Of a DNA stretch of 64,000 nucleotides, positions 56,229 through 64,000 are shown piece after piece. Position 1 is the stretch's first letter. Each line of letters opens with the position of its first letter. Location: the NCBI RefSeq assembly GCF_026011795.1, contig NZ_BRVS01000004.1:310001-374000 (forward strand). Reading direction: 5' to 3'. Source of the DNA: Arthrobacter mangrovi (GTDB lineage Bacteria; Actinomycetota; Actinomycetes; Actinomycetales; Micrococcaceae). The position numbers were made by a program, and so were the translations under genes. The notes below the pieces were generated by a model that was given only the letters and a program-made list of their open reading frames with translations, searched no databases and was not told where the DNA came from.

Positions 56229-56999
56229 ATGGAGCCCATCCGCTACGGCTACGGCCCGGATCCCAGCCAGTACGCGCAGCTGTACCTGCCCGCCGAACCC
56301 CGGCGCGCCGTCGTCGTTATTGTCCATGGCGGCTACTGGCGCGCCCGCTATACGGCCGAACTGGGCCAGGCCACGGCCCGCGACCTGGCGGCACGCGGCT
56401 GGGCCTGCTGGAACCTCGAGTACCGGCGCGCGGGCAACGGCGGCGGCTGGCCGCGGACCTTCGAGGACGTGGCAGCCGGCATCGATGCCTTGGCCGGGCC
56501 CGCGGCCGAACACGGCTTGGGGCTGGACGCGGTGGTCGGGCTGGGCCATTCGGCCGGCGGGCAGCTGGCGGCCTGGGCCGCCGGACGGGGCGGGCTGGCG
56601 CACGGAAGCCCCGGAGCGGACCCGGCGGTGCCGCTGGCCGCGGTGCTCAGCCAGGCCGGGGTTCTGGATCTGCGCCGGGCGTGGGAACTGGGGCTGAGCG
56701 ACCACGCCGTCCGGAATTTCCTTGGCTCCGATCCGGAAGACGAGCCGGACAGGTTCGCGATGGCGGACCCCGTGCGCCGGCTGCCGCTGCCGGTGCCCGT
56801 CTACGCGTTCCACAGCAGGCAGGACGAGGCGGTGCCGTTCGAGCTGTCCGAGCGTTACGTCTCCGCCGCCCGGGCTGCCGGAGGCCGGGCGGAACTGGTC
56901 CCGGTGCCGGGCGGCCACATGGACCTCATCGATCCCGCCAGCCCGGCGTTCGGGATGGTCCGGGGGGTGCTCCGCCGCCTGGATCCAGGTCCGCCGTAG
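56229..56999 (+). CDS. Alpha/beta hydrolase (kynurenine formamidase/BD-FAE-like)
   Basis: This 256-residue hydrolase has the oxyanion motif HGGYWRARY, the nucleophile in GLGHSAGGQ, an acid region with YAFHSRQDEAVPF and the catalytic His in PGGHMDLI. The HGGYW signature is typical of arylformamidase-type enzymes, which convert N-formylkynurenine to kynurenine, but no tryptophan-degradation gene is nearby. TAGAGT ends 7 bases before the ATG and overlaps the LacI stop codon, so leaderless transcription is possible. Confidence 0.82.
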   Translation: MEPIRYGYGPDPSQYAQLYLPAEPRRAVVVIVHGGYWRARYTAELGQATARDLAARGWACWNLEYRRAGNGGGWPRTFEDVAAGIDALAGPAAEHGLGLDAVVGLGHSAGGQLAAWAAGRGGLAHGSPGADPAVPLAAVLSQAGVLDLRRAWELGLSDHAVRNFLGSDPEDEPDRFAMADPVRRLPLPVPVYAFHSRQDEAVPFELSERYVSAARAAGGRAELVPVPGGHMDLIDPASPAFGMVRGVLRRLDPGPP

Positions 57000-57037
57000 G
57001 CCTGCCGCCGGCGGGCTTGCTCTGCTACGTTGACACT

Positions 57038-57961
57038 GTGCTGACAGTAATCGGGGAAGCCTTGGTGGACGTCGTCTCCAGCCACAACACCGCGCCGCGG
57101 CCCCATGTGGGCGGCAGTCCGCTGAACGTGGCCGTGGGGCTCGCGCGGCTGGGCCAGCCCGTGCAGTTCGTGGGCCGCTACGGCCGGGACGACTACGGCA
57201 ACATGATCCTGCACCACTTGCGCCGGAACTCGGTGCTGACGCCGTTGGAGCCGGATTCCCAGCCCTCCAGCGTCGCCCTGGCAAGGCTGGACAAGACGGG
57301 GGCCGCGCACTACAGCTTCGACCTGCTCTGGGAGCTGCCCGCACTGGACCGCGCGGCGCCCCGGCTGTTCGAGGACACGCAGTGGCTGCACACCGGCTCG
57401 ATCGCCGCGATGCTGGAGCCGGGCGCGCACACGGTGCTTGCCGCCGTCGAACGCGTCCACCCGCGCGCCCTGGTCAGCTACGACCCCAACTGCCGGCCGA
57501 CCATCGTCACCGACCGGGATTTCGCCCGGCGCCAAGTGGAGAAGTTCGTGTCGCTCAGCGACTTGGTGAAGGCTTCGGACGAGGACCTGCGCTGGCTCTA
57601 CCCGGACCGGCACCCGGAGGACACCGCGCATGCGTGGCTGGACGAGGGCCCCGCGATGGTCGTGGTCACGCGCGGCGCCCGGGGACCGTGGGGCGTCGTC
57701 CGGGACGGCGCGGCCGAAGTGGCCGCCCCGTCCGTGGACGTCGCGGACACCGTTGGCGCCGGGGACTCCTTCATGGCCGCGCTGCTGGCCACCCTGATGG
57801 AGCGCGGCTTCGGTGGCTCCGGCAGGCGGGACGCCTTGCAGGCCCTGACCGCGGAGCAGCTCGAGGAAGTGCTGGCCTTTGCCGCCCGCGCGGCCGCCGT
57901 CACGGTGTCGCGGCCCGGGGCCAACCCGCCCACGCGCCAGGAACTCGGCCTGGGCGAGTGA
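57038..57961 (+). CDS. PfkB-family carbohydrate kinase (fructokinase/ribokinase type)
   Basis: This 307-residue ribokinase-fold enzyme phosphorylates a sugar with ATP. It starts VIGEALVDVV, has GGSPLNVAVGLARLG and the anion-hole signature DTVGAGDSFMAALL with catalytic Asp. The GGSPLNVA form is common among fructokinases. GTG at 57038 is preceded by TACGTT six bases upstream and no ribosome binding site, again a leaderless pattern. It lies downstream of phosphoketolase and the LacI regulator. Confidence 0.88.
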   Translation: MLTVIGEALVDVVSSHNTAPRPHVGGSPLNVAVGLARLGQPVQFVGRYGRDDYGNMILHHLRRNSVLTPLEPDSQPSSVALARLDKTGAAHYSFDLLWELPALDRAAPRLFEDTQWLHTGSIAAMLEPGAHTVLAAVERVHPRALVSYDPNCRPTIVTDRDFARRQVEKFVSLSDLVKASDEDLRWLYPDRHPEDTAHAWLDEGPAMVVVTRGARGPWGVVRDGAAEVAAPSVDVADTVGAGDSFMAALLATLMERGFGGSGRRDALQALTAEQLEEVLAFAARAAAVTVSRPGANPPTRQELGLGE

Positions 57962-58065
57962 CCGCAGCGCGGGGAGGCAGCGCCGCGCCGGCGCGCGACA
58001 CGGCGGCAGGGGACACGGCGGCACCTGGCGCAGCGCCTCCGGACGACCGCCCTAGGATGGGCACT

Positions 58066-58878
58066 ATGCGTTTGATTGCCAGTGATCTGGACGGGACCAT
58101 CATTGGCCGGGACGGAAAAATCAGCGACCGCACGGTGCGCGCCTTCCAGGACGCGGCCTCGGCCGGCGTCGAAATAGTCTTTGTCACCGGGCGCCCGCCG
58201 CGCTGGCTGGACCCGCTGCGCGAGCGGATCGGCCACGAGGGCAAGGTCATCTGCTCCAACGGTGCGGTGATGTACGACCTGGCCGCGGGCGAGGTCCTGA
58301 CTGCCCAGGCGCTGCCGCACCGCAACATCTTCGCCGCCCGTGACGCCATCCTGCACCTGCATCCGACGACGACGTTCGCCGCCGAGACGACTTCGGGCTT
58401 CCTGCTGGAACCGGGATTCGTGGACTCGGGGTCCGTGGAGCTGCTGGACGGAATCACCCCGGCGCCGCTGGAGGCCTCGCTCGCCGCGGAGGACGCCGTC
58501 GTCAAGTTCCTGGCCCGCGGCAAGGAACAGGACCCGGATGTCTTTCTGGCCGAGGTCCACGAAGCCGTCTCGCACCTCGTCTCGGTGACCCGTTCCGCGC
58601 CAACGGAGGCCCTGCTGGAGATGGCGCAGCCGGGTATCAACAAGGCCGTCACCCTGGCCGAATACGCGGCGTCCCTGCAGATCGCACCCCAGGACGTGGT
58701 GGCCTTCGGCGACATGCCCAACGACATCGAGATGCTGCAGTGGGCCGGCTCCGGTTATGCCATGGGCTCGGGCCACCCAGAGGCGATCGGCGCCGCCCGC
58801 TACAAGGCACCGTCCTTCGCGGAGGACGGCGTGGCCCAGGTGCTCGAGGCGCGGCTGGCGGAACTGGAAGGGCCGTGA
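58066..58878 (+). CDS. HAD-superfamily Cof-type phosphatase
   Basis: This 270-residue Cof/IIB HAD hydrolase has motif I SDLDGTII (Asp7 nucleophile), motif II FVTGRPP and motif IV GDMPNDIEML. The cap domain lies between about residues 85 and 190. Members dephosphorylate sugar phosphates, flavin mononucleotide or similar compounds. TAGGAT ends 7 bases before the ATG without a ribosome binding site. The stop overlaps the next GTG by GTGA, so the three genes 58066-60805 form a coupled operon. Confidence 0.9.
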   Translation: MRLIASDLDGTIIGRDGKISDRTVRAFQDAASAGVEIVFVTGRPPRWLDPLRERIGHEGKVICSNGAVMYDLAAGEVLTAQALPHRNIFAARDAILHLHPTTTFAAETTSGFLLEPGFVDSGSVELLDGITPAPLEASLAAEDAVVKFLARGKEQDPDVFLAEVHEAVSHLVSVTRSAPTEALLEMAQPGINKAVTLAEYAASLQIAPQDVVAFGDMPNDIEMLQWAGSGYAMGSGHPEAIGAARYKAPSFAEDGVAQVLEARLAELEGP

Positions 58879-59687
58879 CCGGCGACTTTCCGTACCTGAG
58901 CAACTCTTTCGGCGGGCCCGCCGGCTCCGAGCCCTGGCCGCTGGCCTTCGCGCACCGCGGATTCTCTCCTGAGGGGCTGGAGAATTCGATGGCAGCCTTC
59001 GAAGCGGCCGTCGAGCTCGGCTTCGGCTACGTAGAAACGGACGTGCGCACCAGCGCCGACGGGGAACTGATGGTGTTCCACGACGACACGCTGGACCGCG
59101 TCACGGACGGCACCGGCCGGCTGTCCGGCCACACGGCCGAGCAGCTGCGGCAGATCCGGATCGGCGGCGTGGAGCCAATCCCGCGGCTGGAGGACGTGCT
59201 CACCCGGTGGCCGGACCTGAAGCTGAACGTGGACGTGAAGGACGCGGCCGGCGGCCCCCTGCTGGCGAAACTGATCGAGGAACACCGGGCCCACGACCGG
59301 ATCCTCGTCACGTCCTTCTCCGACCGGCGCCGGCGCGCGGCGTTCCGCGGGCTGACCCTGCCCGCCGCGAGCTCGGGCGGCGTCACGTCCCTCGCGGCGC
59401 TGGTGGGGCTCGGCCGGGTCGGCCTGACCCGCGCCGTGGGCCGCGCCGCCCGCATGCACGCGGTCCAGGTACCGGTCCGGTACGGGCGGATCATCGTGGT
59501 CACGCCCGCGTTCGTGCGGCGCTGCCATGCCGCCGGGCTCAAGGTGCATGTCTGGACGATCAACGAGCGCGCCGAAATGGAGCGGCTGCTGGACCTTGGC
59601 GTGGACGGCATCATGTCGGACCGGGCGGACATACTGGCGCAGGTAATGGATGAACGCGGCTTCTGGCCGCAGAGGGGACGGGCATGA
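58875..59687 (+). CDS. Glycerophosphodiester phosphodiesterase
   Basis: GDPD enzymes hydrolyse glycerophosphodiesters to glycerol 3-phosphate and an alcohol. The TIM-barrel family motifs are AHRGFSPEGLENSMAAF, YVETDVRTSADGELMVFHDD and LDRVTDGTG, with the second-half His region VHVWTINERAEM and GVDGIMSDRAD. No signal peptide is seen, so it is cytosolic. The GTG start overlaps the HAD stop and its own stop overlaps the next ATG (ATGA). Confidence 0.9.
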   Translation: MTGDFPYLSNSFGGPAGSEPWPLAFAHRGFSPEGLENSMAAFEAAVELGFGYVETDVRTSADGELMVFHDDTLDRVTDGTGRLSGHTAEQLRQIRIGGVEPIPRLEDVLTRWPDLKLNVDVKDAAGGPLLAKLIEEHRAHDRILVTSFSDRRRRAAFRGLTLPAASSGGVTSLAALVGLGRVGLTRAVGRAARMHAVQVPVRYGRIIVVTPAFVRRCHAAGLKVHVWTINERAEMERLLDLGVDGIMSDRADILAQVMDERGFWPQRGRA

Positions 59688-60805
59688 AGGTTCTGGTGGC
59701 ACCGGACAAGTTCAAGGGCACGCTCTCCGCGGCGGAGGCCGCCGCGGCGATGGCCGAAGGAGTGCTGCGCGTCTATCCGGACGCCGAGGTCCGGACCGTG
59801 CCGGTGGCGGACGGCGGCGAAGGAACGCTGGAGGCGGCCCTTGCCGCGGGAGCGCAGGAGCACACCGCCCGGGTGCGCGGGCCGCTGGACAAGGATGTCA
59901 CGGCGTCCTGGGCGATGCTCGAGCGGGGCGGCACCAGGACGGCAGTGATCGAGACGGCGAGGGCCTCCGGGATGCTGCTGGCCGAGCCGTCGGTCCAGAC
60001 CGCCCTGGCCGCGCACTGCTACGGCAGCGGCCAGCTGATTGCGGCGGCACTGTACGCCGGGGCGGACGAGATCGTGCTGGGTCTGGGCGGTTCCGCCATG
60101 ACCGACGGCGGCGCGGGCGCCCTGTGCGCTTTGGGGCTGGAGATTTACGACGGCGCCGGTGCCCGCCTTCCGCTCGGTGGAGCGGAACTCGGGCTGGCAC
60201 GGCGGGTGGACGGCACCCGCCTGGACCCCCGGCTGCAGACGACGGTGCTGCGGATCGCCGCCGATGTGCAGAACCCGCTCTACGGACCGGAGGGTGCGGC
60301 CCGGATCTTCGCGGCGCAGAAGGGCGCGGACCTGACCTCGCTGGAGGTGCTGGACGCGGGCCTGCGGCGCTGGGCCGCACTGATCGAGGAGGCGACCGGG
60401 CGGGACGTCAACGTCCCCGGGGCTGGCGCAGCAGGCGGCTTCCCGTCCGCCTTCCTCGGTTTTACCGAGGCCCGGCTGGAGAGCGGATTCGAGCTGGTGG
60501 CCGAGCTCACCGGCCTGGACGCGGCGCTGGACGAGGCGGACCTGGTCATCACCGGGGAGGGTGCCCTCGACGAGCAGTCCGAATACGGGAAGGCACCCCT
60601 GGGTGTGGCGGACCGTGCGCACGCCAGGGGACTCCCCGTCGTCGTTGTTGCCGGAAAGATCACGCTGGATCCCCGCCGCCTGGCGGCCCACGGCGTCGAG
60701 GCGGCCGTAAGCCTGCTCGACCTCGCCGGCAGCCCCGACGAGGCGTTCGCCCAGGCCGCCAAGTACGTCACGTGGGCCACGCAGCAGGCGCTGGAAGGCG
60801 CCTGA
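59684..60805 (+). CDS. glxK: Glycerate kinase
   Basis: This 373-residue type I glycerate kinase phosphorylates D-glycerate to 2- or 3-phosphoglycerate. Family stretches include APDKFKGTLSAAEAA at the N-terminus, VADGGEGTLEAAL, LGLGGSAMTDGGAGALCALG and ITGEGALDEQS. It is translationally coupled to the GDPD gene. Together the HAD, GDPD and glycerate kinase genes could feed C3 compounds into lower glycolysis; the pathway is inferred from proximity only. Confidence 0.92.
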   Translation: MKVLVAPDKFKGTLSAAEAAAAMAEGVLRVYPDAEVRTVPVADGGEGTLEAALAAGAQEHTARVRGPLDKDVTASWAMLERGGTRTAVIETARASGMLLAEPSVQTALAAHCYGSGQLIAAALYAGADEIVLGLGGSAMTDGGAGALCALGLEIYDGAGARLPLGGAELGLARRVDGTRLDPRLQTTVLRIAADVQNPLYGPEGAARIFAAQKGADLTSLEVLDAGLRRWAALIEEATGRDVNVPGAGAAGGFPSAFLGFTEARLESGFELVAELTGLDAALDEADLVITGEGALDEQSEYGKAPLGVADRAHARGLPVVVVAGKITLDPRRLAAHGVEAAVSLLDLAGSPDEAFAQAAKYVTWATQQALEGA

Positions 60806-60807
60806 GG

Positions 60808-61059
60808 CTAGGCGCGGGAAGCGGATCCGGGCGGCAGGAAACCATCCTGGCCCGGCTCGGCACCGCGTTCCGGGTCTTCGGAGGCCTTGTATTCGCCCTC
60901 CGGGCTGAGGCCGGGGACCCGCTGGCCGGCATTCAGCTGGCCTGATGTGAAGGTATCTTCGTCGAACTCGGCGGCCGATTCCTGCTCGGGCGCCGGAACC
61001 CCGACGTCTTCGCGCAGGTGTTCGTCCCGGGGCAGGTCTTCGCTGGGTTGCTGGGTCAT
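60808..61059 (-). CDS. Small acidic hypothetical protein
   Basis: The 83-residue protein is acidic and rich in Glu, Pro, Gly and Asp, with no hydrophobic segment, and is predicted disordered. It begins MTQQPSEDLPRDEHLREDVG. The frame has an ATG at 61059. Its stop is two bases from the stop of the converging glycerate kinase gene. I recognise no family; it resembles the small acidic orphan proteins frequent in Arthrobacter genomes. Confidence 0.55.
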   Translation of the reverse strand: MTQQPSEDLPRDEHLREDVGVPAPEQESAAEFDEDTFTSGQLNAGQRVPGLSPEGEYKASEDPERGAEPGQDGFLPPGSASRA

Positions 61060-61140
61060 CACCCCAGCCAACCATCGGCGGCGCGTGCGCACAACGGGTA
61101 GGGCGTAGGAAGCGGACGGGTTTTTTGGCAGACTTAAACC

Positions 61141-61791
61141 ATGTCCGCACAGATGACCGTGCTCTCCGGCGGGCCCGCCCTGGCGGCGGACCTGCATATC
61201 CCCGCCGGTGCCCGGGGGATCGTGGTGTTTGCCCACGGCAGCGGCAGCAGCCGGCGCAGCCCGCGCAACATCGAGGTGGCCCGGACCCTGCACTATGCCG
61301 GGCTCGGCACCCTGCTGTTCGACCTGCTGACGGACTCGGAAGAACGCCGGGATGCCGTCGACGCATCGCTCCGGTTCGACATCGGCTTCCTCACCGAACG
61401 GCTCACGGCGGTGGTGGACGAGGTCCGGACGCGGCCCGATACCGCGGCGCTTCCCATCGGTCTGTTCGGGGCCAGCACCGGCGCCGCCGCCGCCCTCGGG
61501 ACCGCGGCGGCCAGGCCCGAAGCCGTCGCATCCGTGGTGTCGCGCGGCGGCCGGCCGGACCTCGCTCCGGACCTGTCCGGCGTGAAGGCGCCGACGCTGC
61601 TGCTGGTCGGCTCCCGGGACACGCAGGTCATCGAGCTGAACCGGAGCGCCGCGGCTCAACTGGGCGGGCCGCATGAGCTGTACATCGTGGAAGGAGCCTC
61701 GCACTTGTTCGAAGAGCCGGGCACCCTGGACGTGGTCGCGGAACGGGCGGCGGCCTGGTTCATCCGGACGATGCCGGCCCGGGCGCACTAA
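61141..61791 (+). CDS. Dienelactone hydrolase-like alpha/beta hydrolase
   Basis: This 216-residue hydrolase has the N-terminal HGSGSSRRSPRN oxyanion region, the nucleophile in GASTGAAAAL, an acid loop LVGSRDTQVI and the catalytic His in EGASHLFEEPG. It fits the small dienelactone-hydrolase-like family often fused to phosphoribosyltransferases in actinobacteria; here it stands alone. The substrate is unknown. No good ribosome binding site is seen before the ATG (GACTTAAACC). Confidence 0.85.
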   Translation: MSAQMTVLSGGPALAADLHIPAGARGIVVFAHGSGSSRRSPRNIEVARTLHYAGLGTLLFDLLTDSEERRDAVDASLRFDIGFLTERLTAVVDEVRTRPDTAALPIGLFGASTGAAAALGTAAARPEAVASVVSRGGRPDLAPDLSGVKAPTLLLVGSRDTQVIELNRSAAAQLGGPHELYIVEGASHLFEEPGTLDVVAERAAAWFIRTMPARAH

Positions 61792-61818
61792 GGCCCGGGC
61801 ACATTGGAGGCCCGGGCC
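61792..61818. terminator. Weak terminator-like hairpin
   Basis: A 9-bp stem (61792-61800 with 61810-61818) follows the hydrolase stop directly but lacks a T-run. A second, imperfectly placed 10-bp inverted repeat (61829-61838 with 61865-61874) overlaps the dodecin stop. Confidence 0.35.
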
Positions 61819-61863
61819 GGCGGCGCCTAGAGTTCCTGCCCTGGAACTCCTGCCGAGTGATGC

Positions 61864-62076
61864 TCAGGAACTCTCATGCCGGAAGCCGAGCTTGATCGTG
61901 ACCTGCCAGTCCGCCACGGCGTTGTCCTTGAGATGGCCGCGGACCTCCTTGACCTCGAACCAGTCCAGGTTGCGGAGCGTCTTGGAGGCCTCCGCGACGG
62001 CGTTGGAGACGGCGGCGTCGATGCCGTCGGGGGACGAGCCGACGATTTCGGTGACGTTGTAGACGTGGTTGGCCAT
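61864..62076 (-). CDS. Dodecin (flavin-binding storage/buffer protein)
   Basis: Dodecins are dodecameric hollow spheres that bind flavins. The 70-residue protein shows the full family pattern: HVYNVTEIVGSSPDGIDAAV at the start, ASKTLRNLDWFEV in the middle and WQVTIKLGFR at the end. ATG at 62076 follows AGGAGG. It has no linked flavin gene here. The length and motif match the actinobacterial type. Confidence 0.93.
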   Translation of the reverse strand: MANHVYNVTEIVGSSPDGIDAAVSNAVAEASKTLRNLDWFEVKEVRGHLKDNAVADWQVTIKLGFRHESS

Positions 62077-62258
62077 GCTTCCTCCTTGCGGATGGGCCCG
62101 GGTCGGACCCCGGGGCACGTGCCTGCCACGCTAGCGGCGTTGCCGCCGCGGGTCTAGGGCTTTCCCCGACCGCGGAACCAAGGATGCGGCAGCCGCGCCG
62201 CCACGGCTGGCGAAAAAACCTCTTTGTGATTGGCGGCACATGCTCTATCCTCATTCTG

Positions 62259-62291
62259 TCGGAATCCGAACAAATGTGCGCAATGCGCACA
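62259..62291 (+). promoter_or_regulatory. Two adjacent inverted repeats upstream of the transporter gene
   Basis: TCGGA-A-TCCGA at 62259-62269 and TGTGCGCA-A-TGCGCACA at 62275-62291 are perfect inverted repeats with single-base centres. They lie 54-87 bases before the ATG, a typical operator position. No regulator gene is adjacent in the window. Confidence 0.6.
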
Positions 62292-62345
62292 ACACCAGCA
62301 ATCTTCCGCCGCGGGACTGCAACCCGCACTCATCGAAGGAAACCC

Positions 62346-63710
62346 ATGTCCCACGAGACAGGACGCCAGCCAGTGGAAGCGCTCCCTGAGGCCAAGCAGC
62401 AGTACCGCCTGAAGCGGGCCAGGAAGGCGGCCCTCGCGGCCTTCCTGGGCGGCATGCTCGAGTACTACGACTTCTTCGTCTACGCCACGGCCGCCTCGCT
62501 GGTCTTCTCGCAGATCTTTTTCCCGGAGGGCGACCCGACGGTGGCCCTGATCGCCTCATTCGCCACGTTCGGCGTCGCCTATATCGCCCGTCCCTTCGGG
62601 GCGGTCGTCTTCGGGCACCTGGGGGACCACATCGGCCGCAAGAACACGCTGGTGCTGACGCTCGTGCTGATGGGCGGGGCGACCTTCCTGATCGGCCTGC
62701 TCCCGGATTTCAACACGATCGGCTACTGGGCGCCGGCCCTGCTGGTCCTGCTGCGCCTGCTGCAGGGCCTCTCCGCCGGTGCGGAGACCGCGGGGGCGTC
62801 GGCCCTGACCATGGAGGAGTCGCCGGTGGGCCGCCGGGCCTTCTTCCCGTCCTTCGCGATGAGCGGCATCTCGGCCGGGATTGTCCTGGCGTCCCTGGCC
62901 TTCCTGCCTGTCGCCGCGATGCCGGAAGCAGACCGGCTGGCGTGGGGCTGGCGCATCCCGTTCCTGCTTTCCCTCGTCGTGCTGGTCGTGGCCTACCTCG
63001 TCCGGCGTTCGCTTGAGGAACCGGAAGTTTTCGAGGAGACCGCCAAGCAGCACGACCGCGCCAAGCTGCCCTTCGTGGAGATGTTCCGCACGCATCCAGC
63101 CCAGTTCTTCCAGGTGGCCCTTATGTCCTTCGAGACCGTGACGAATACCTTTATGCAGGCTTTCGGGCTGGCGTTTGCCGTCTCGGTGGGGATCCCCGCG
63201 CAGACCATGCTGTTCGTCAGCATCCTGGGCAACGTCGTCGCCATCGTTAGCCAGCCGGCCATGGCCATGCTCTCGGACAGGTTCGGCCGGAGGCCGGTCT
63301 TCATCAGCGGTGTGCTGGGCTCCGGCCTGCTGATCTTTGTCTACTTCTGGGCCATTTCGACCGCCCAGATAGGCCTGGTGTTCTTCGTGAGCACGCTCAT
63401 CACTGCGGGTACCTACGCCATGTCCAACGCAATCTACCCTGCATGGTTCTCCGAGCTCTTCAACGTCCGGGTGCGCTACAGCGGCATGGCGATCGGCCTG
63501 CAGGTGGGTATCCTGTGCGCCGGGTTCACCCCGCTGCTGGGCACCGCCCTGGTGGGCGGCGACCCGGCGAACTGGGGGCCGGCTGCCTGGATCGTGGCGG
63601 GGTCATCCGTGCTTGCCGTCATCGGTGCGCTGTGGGCGCGGGAAACCTACCGCACGCCTATTCGCGAGCTGGGCAATCCGCTGCACGGGCACATGCACGC
63701 CACCGTCTAA
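62346..63710 (+). CDS. MFS transporter of the metabolite:H+ symporter (MHS) family
   Basis: This 454-residue transporter has twelve membrane helices. The N-terminal MHS pattern is FLGGMLEYYDFFVYATAA. The MFS motif between helices 2 and 3 is GHLGDHIGRKN, and LSDRFGRRPV is the motif between helices 8 and 9. Members import carboxylates such as shikimate, citrate, proline/betaine or alpha-ketoglutarate, so the likely substrate is an organic acid or compatible solute; the exact one is not readable. ATG at 62346 follows GAAGGAAA. Confidence 0.9.
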   Translation: MSHETGRQPVEALPEAKQQYRLKRARKAALAAFLGGMLEYYDFFVYATAASLVFSQIFFPEGDPTVALIASFATFGVAYIARPFGAVVFGHLGDHIGRKNTLVLTLVLMGGATFLIGLLPDFNTIGYWAPALLVLLRLLQGLSAGAETAGASALTMEESPVGRRAFFPSFAMSGISAGIVLASLAFLPVAAMPEADRLAWGWRIPFLLSLVVLVVAYLVRRSLEEPEVFEETAKQHDRAKLPFVEMFRTHPAQFFQVALMSFETVTNTFMQAFGLAFAVSVGIPAQTMLFVSILGNVVAIVSQPAMAMLSDRFGRRPVFISGVLGSGLLIFVYFWAISTAQIGLVFFVSTLITAGTYAMSNAIYPAWFSELFNVRVRYSGMAIGLQVGILCAGFTPLLGTALVGGDPANWGPAAWIVAGSSVLAVIGALWARETYRTPIRELGNPLHGHMHATV

Positions 63711-63730
63711 GGGCTGCATCCAAGGGCTGC

Positions 63731-64000
63731 TCAGCCCAGCTTGGAGGGCGTGGCGCCGGTGTCCTCGGCGGAATCCAGCGGCTCGGTGCCGCGCCAGCGG
63801 GCGACGAGGCCCATGCCGTGGAAGATCAGCAGCGCCGCGGCCGTGCCGAGGGCGATGCCCTCGAAGGTCAGCTCGCCGATGGACCAGGTGAAGTTGGCAA
63901 TGCCGATCACCAGCGAGACACCGGCCACGGAGAGGTTGATGGGATTGGCGAAGTTCACCCGGTTCTGGACCCAGATCCGGACGCCGAGGATGCCGATCAT
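63731..64000 (-). CDS. Uracil/xanthine permease family transporter (C-terminal end only)
   Basis: The gene runs off the right edge; the last 89 or so residues are visible. GVRIWVQNRVNFANPINLSV and IGELTFEGIALGTAAALLI match the C-terminal helices of NCS2 uracil-xanthine permeases. The short acidic tail ends GATPSKLG. It converges on the MFS gene with a 20-base gap. The 5' part and regulation lie outside the window. Confidence 0.8.
   Translation of the reverse strand: MIGILGVRIWVQNRVNFANPINLSVAGVSLVIGIANFTWSIGELTFEGIALGTAAALLIFHGMGLVARWRGTEPLDSAEDTGATPSKLG

Overview
This is the origin-proximal region of a high-GC actinobacterial chromosome, most likely an Arthrobacter-type member of the Micrococcaceae. 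The evidence is the gene order dnaA (3' end), oriC, dnaN, gnd, recF, dciA, gyrB, gyrA, DUF3566, tRNA-Ile, DLW-39, tRNA-Ala; the crgA and pknB/pknA/pbpA/rodA/pstP/fhaBA block; and frequent GTG and TTG starts. No insertion sequence, prophage, rRNA or CRISPR array was seen.

Layout. Positions 1-11,500 hold replication and topology genes plus two tRNAs. Positions 11,500-15,150 hold a glycosyltransferase, an odd membrane protein with 11-residue repeats, a cyclophilin and a rhomboid protease. Positions 15,147-16,500 are a gene-free stretch carrying an organised second cluster of DnaA-box-like sequences. Positions 16,500-20,850 hold malic enzyme, CorA, CrgA, a class E sortase, a small membrane protein and a PabA/TrpG amidotransferase. 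Positions 20,900-30,340 are one minus-strand operon for cell-wall growth and Ser/Thr phosphorylation (fhaA, fhaB, pstP, rodA, pbpA, pknA, pknB). A tRNA-Leu follows.

Positions 31,000-39,260 look like an accessory catabolic cluster: a GntR/HutC regulator, two phosphotriesterase-family proteins (one lacking nearly all metal ligands), an FAD monooxygenase, an HSL-type esterase, a metallo-beta-lactamase-fold hydrolase and a CocE-type hydrolase. The substrate cannot be read from sequence. Positions 39,400-49,000 are mixed housekeeping and hypothetical genes (VOC, DUF5997, LysR-like ligand domain, inositol monophosphatase family, enoyl-CoA hydratase, YceI, SRPBCC, orphan PstS, Rieske-FAD oxidoreductase, isochorismatase, DUF2630). 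Positions 49,038-52,577 are a divergent Ku/LigD non-homologous end-joining pair. Positions 52,600-60,800 are carbon metabolism: phosphoketolase, LacI regulator, esterase, PfkB sugar kinase, HAD phosphatase, glycerophosphodiesterase and glycerate kinase. The end carries a dienelactone-hydrolase-like protein, dodecin, an MHS-type transporter and the C-terminal end of a uracil/xanthine permease.

The observations most worth following are the second DnaA-box cluster, the paired active and apparently dead phosphotriesterase homologues, the hendecad-repeat membrane protein, and a short motif shared by two adjacent small or hypothetical proteins. All functional calls come from reading motifs by eye; no database search was run.
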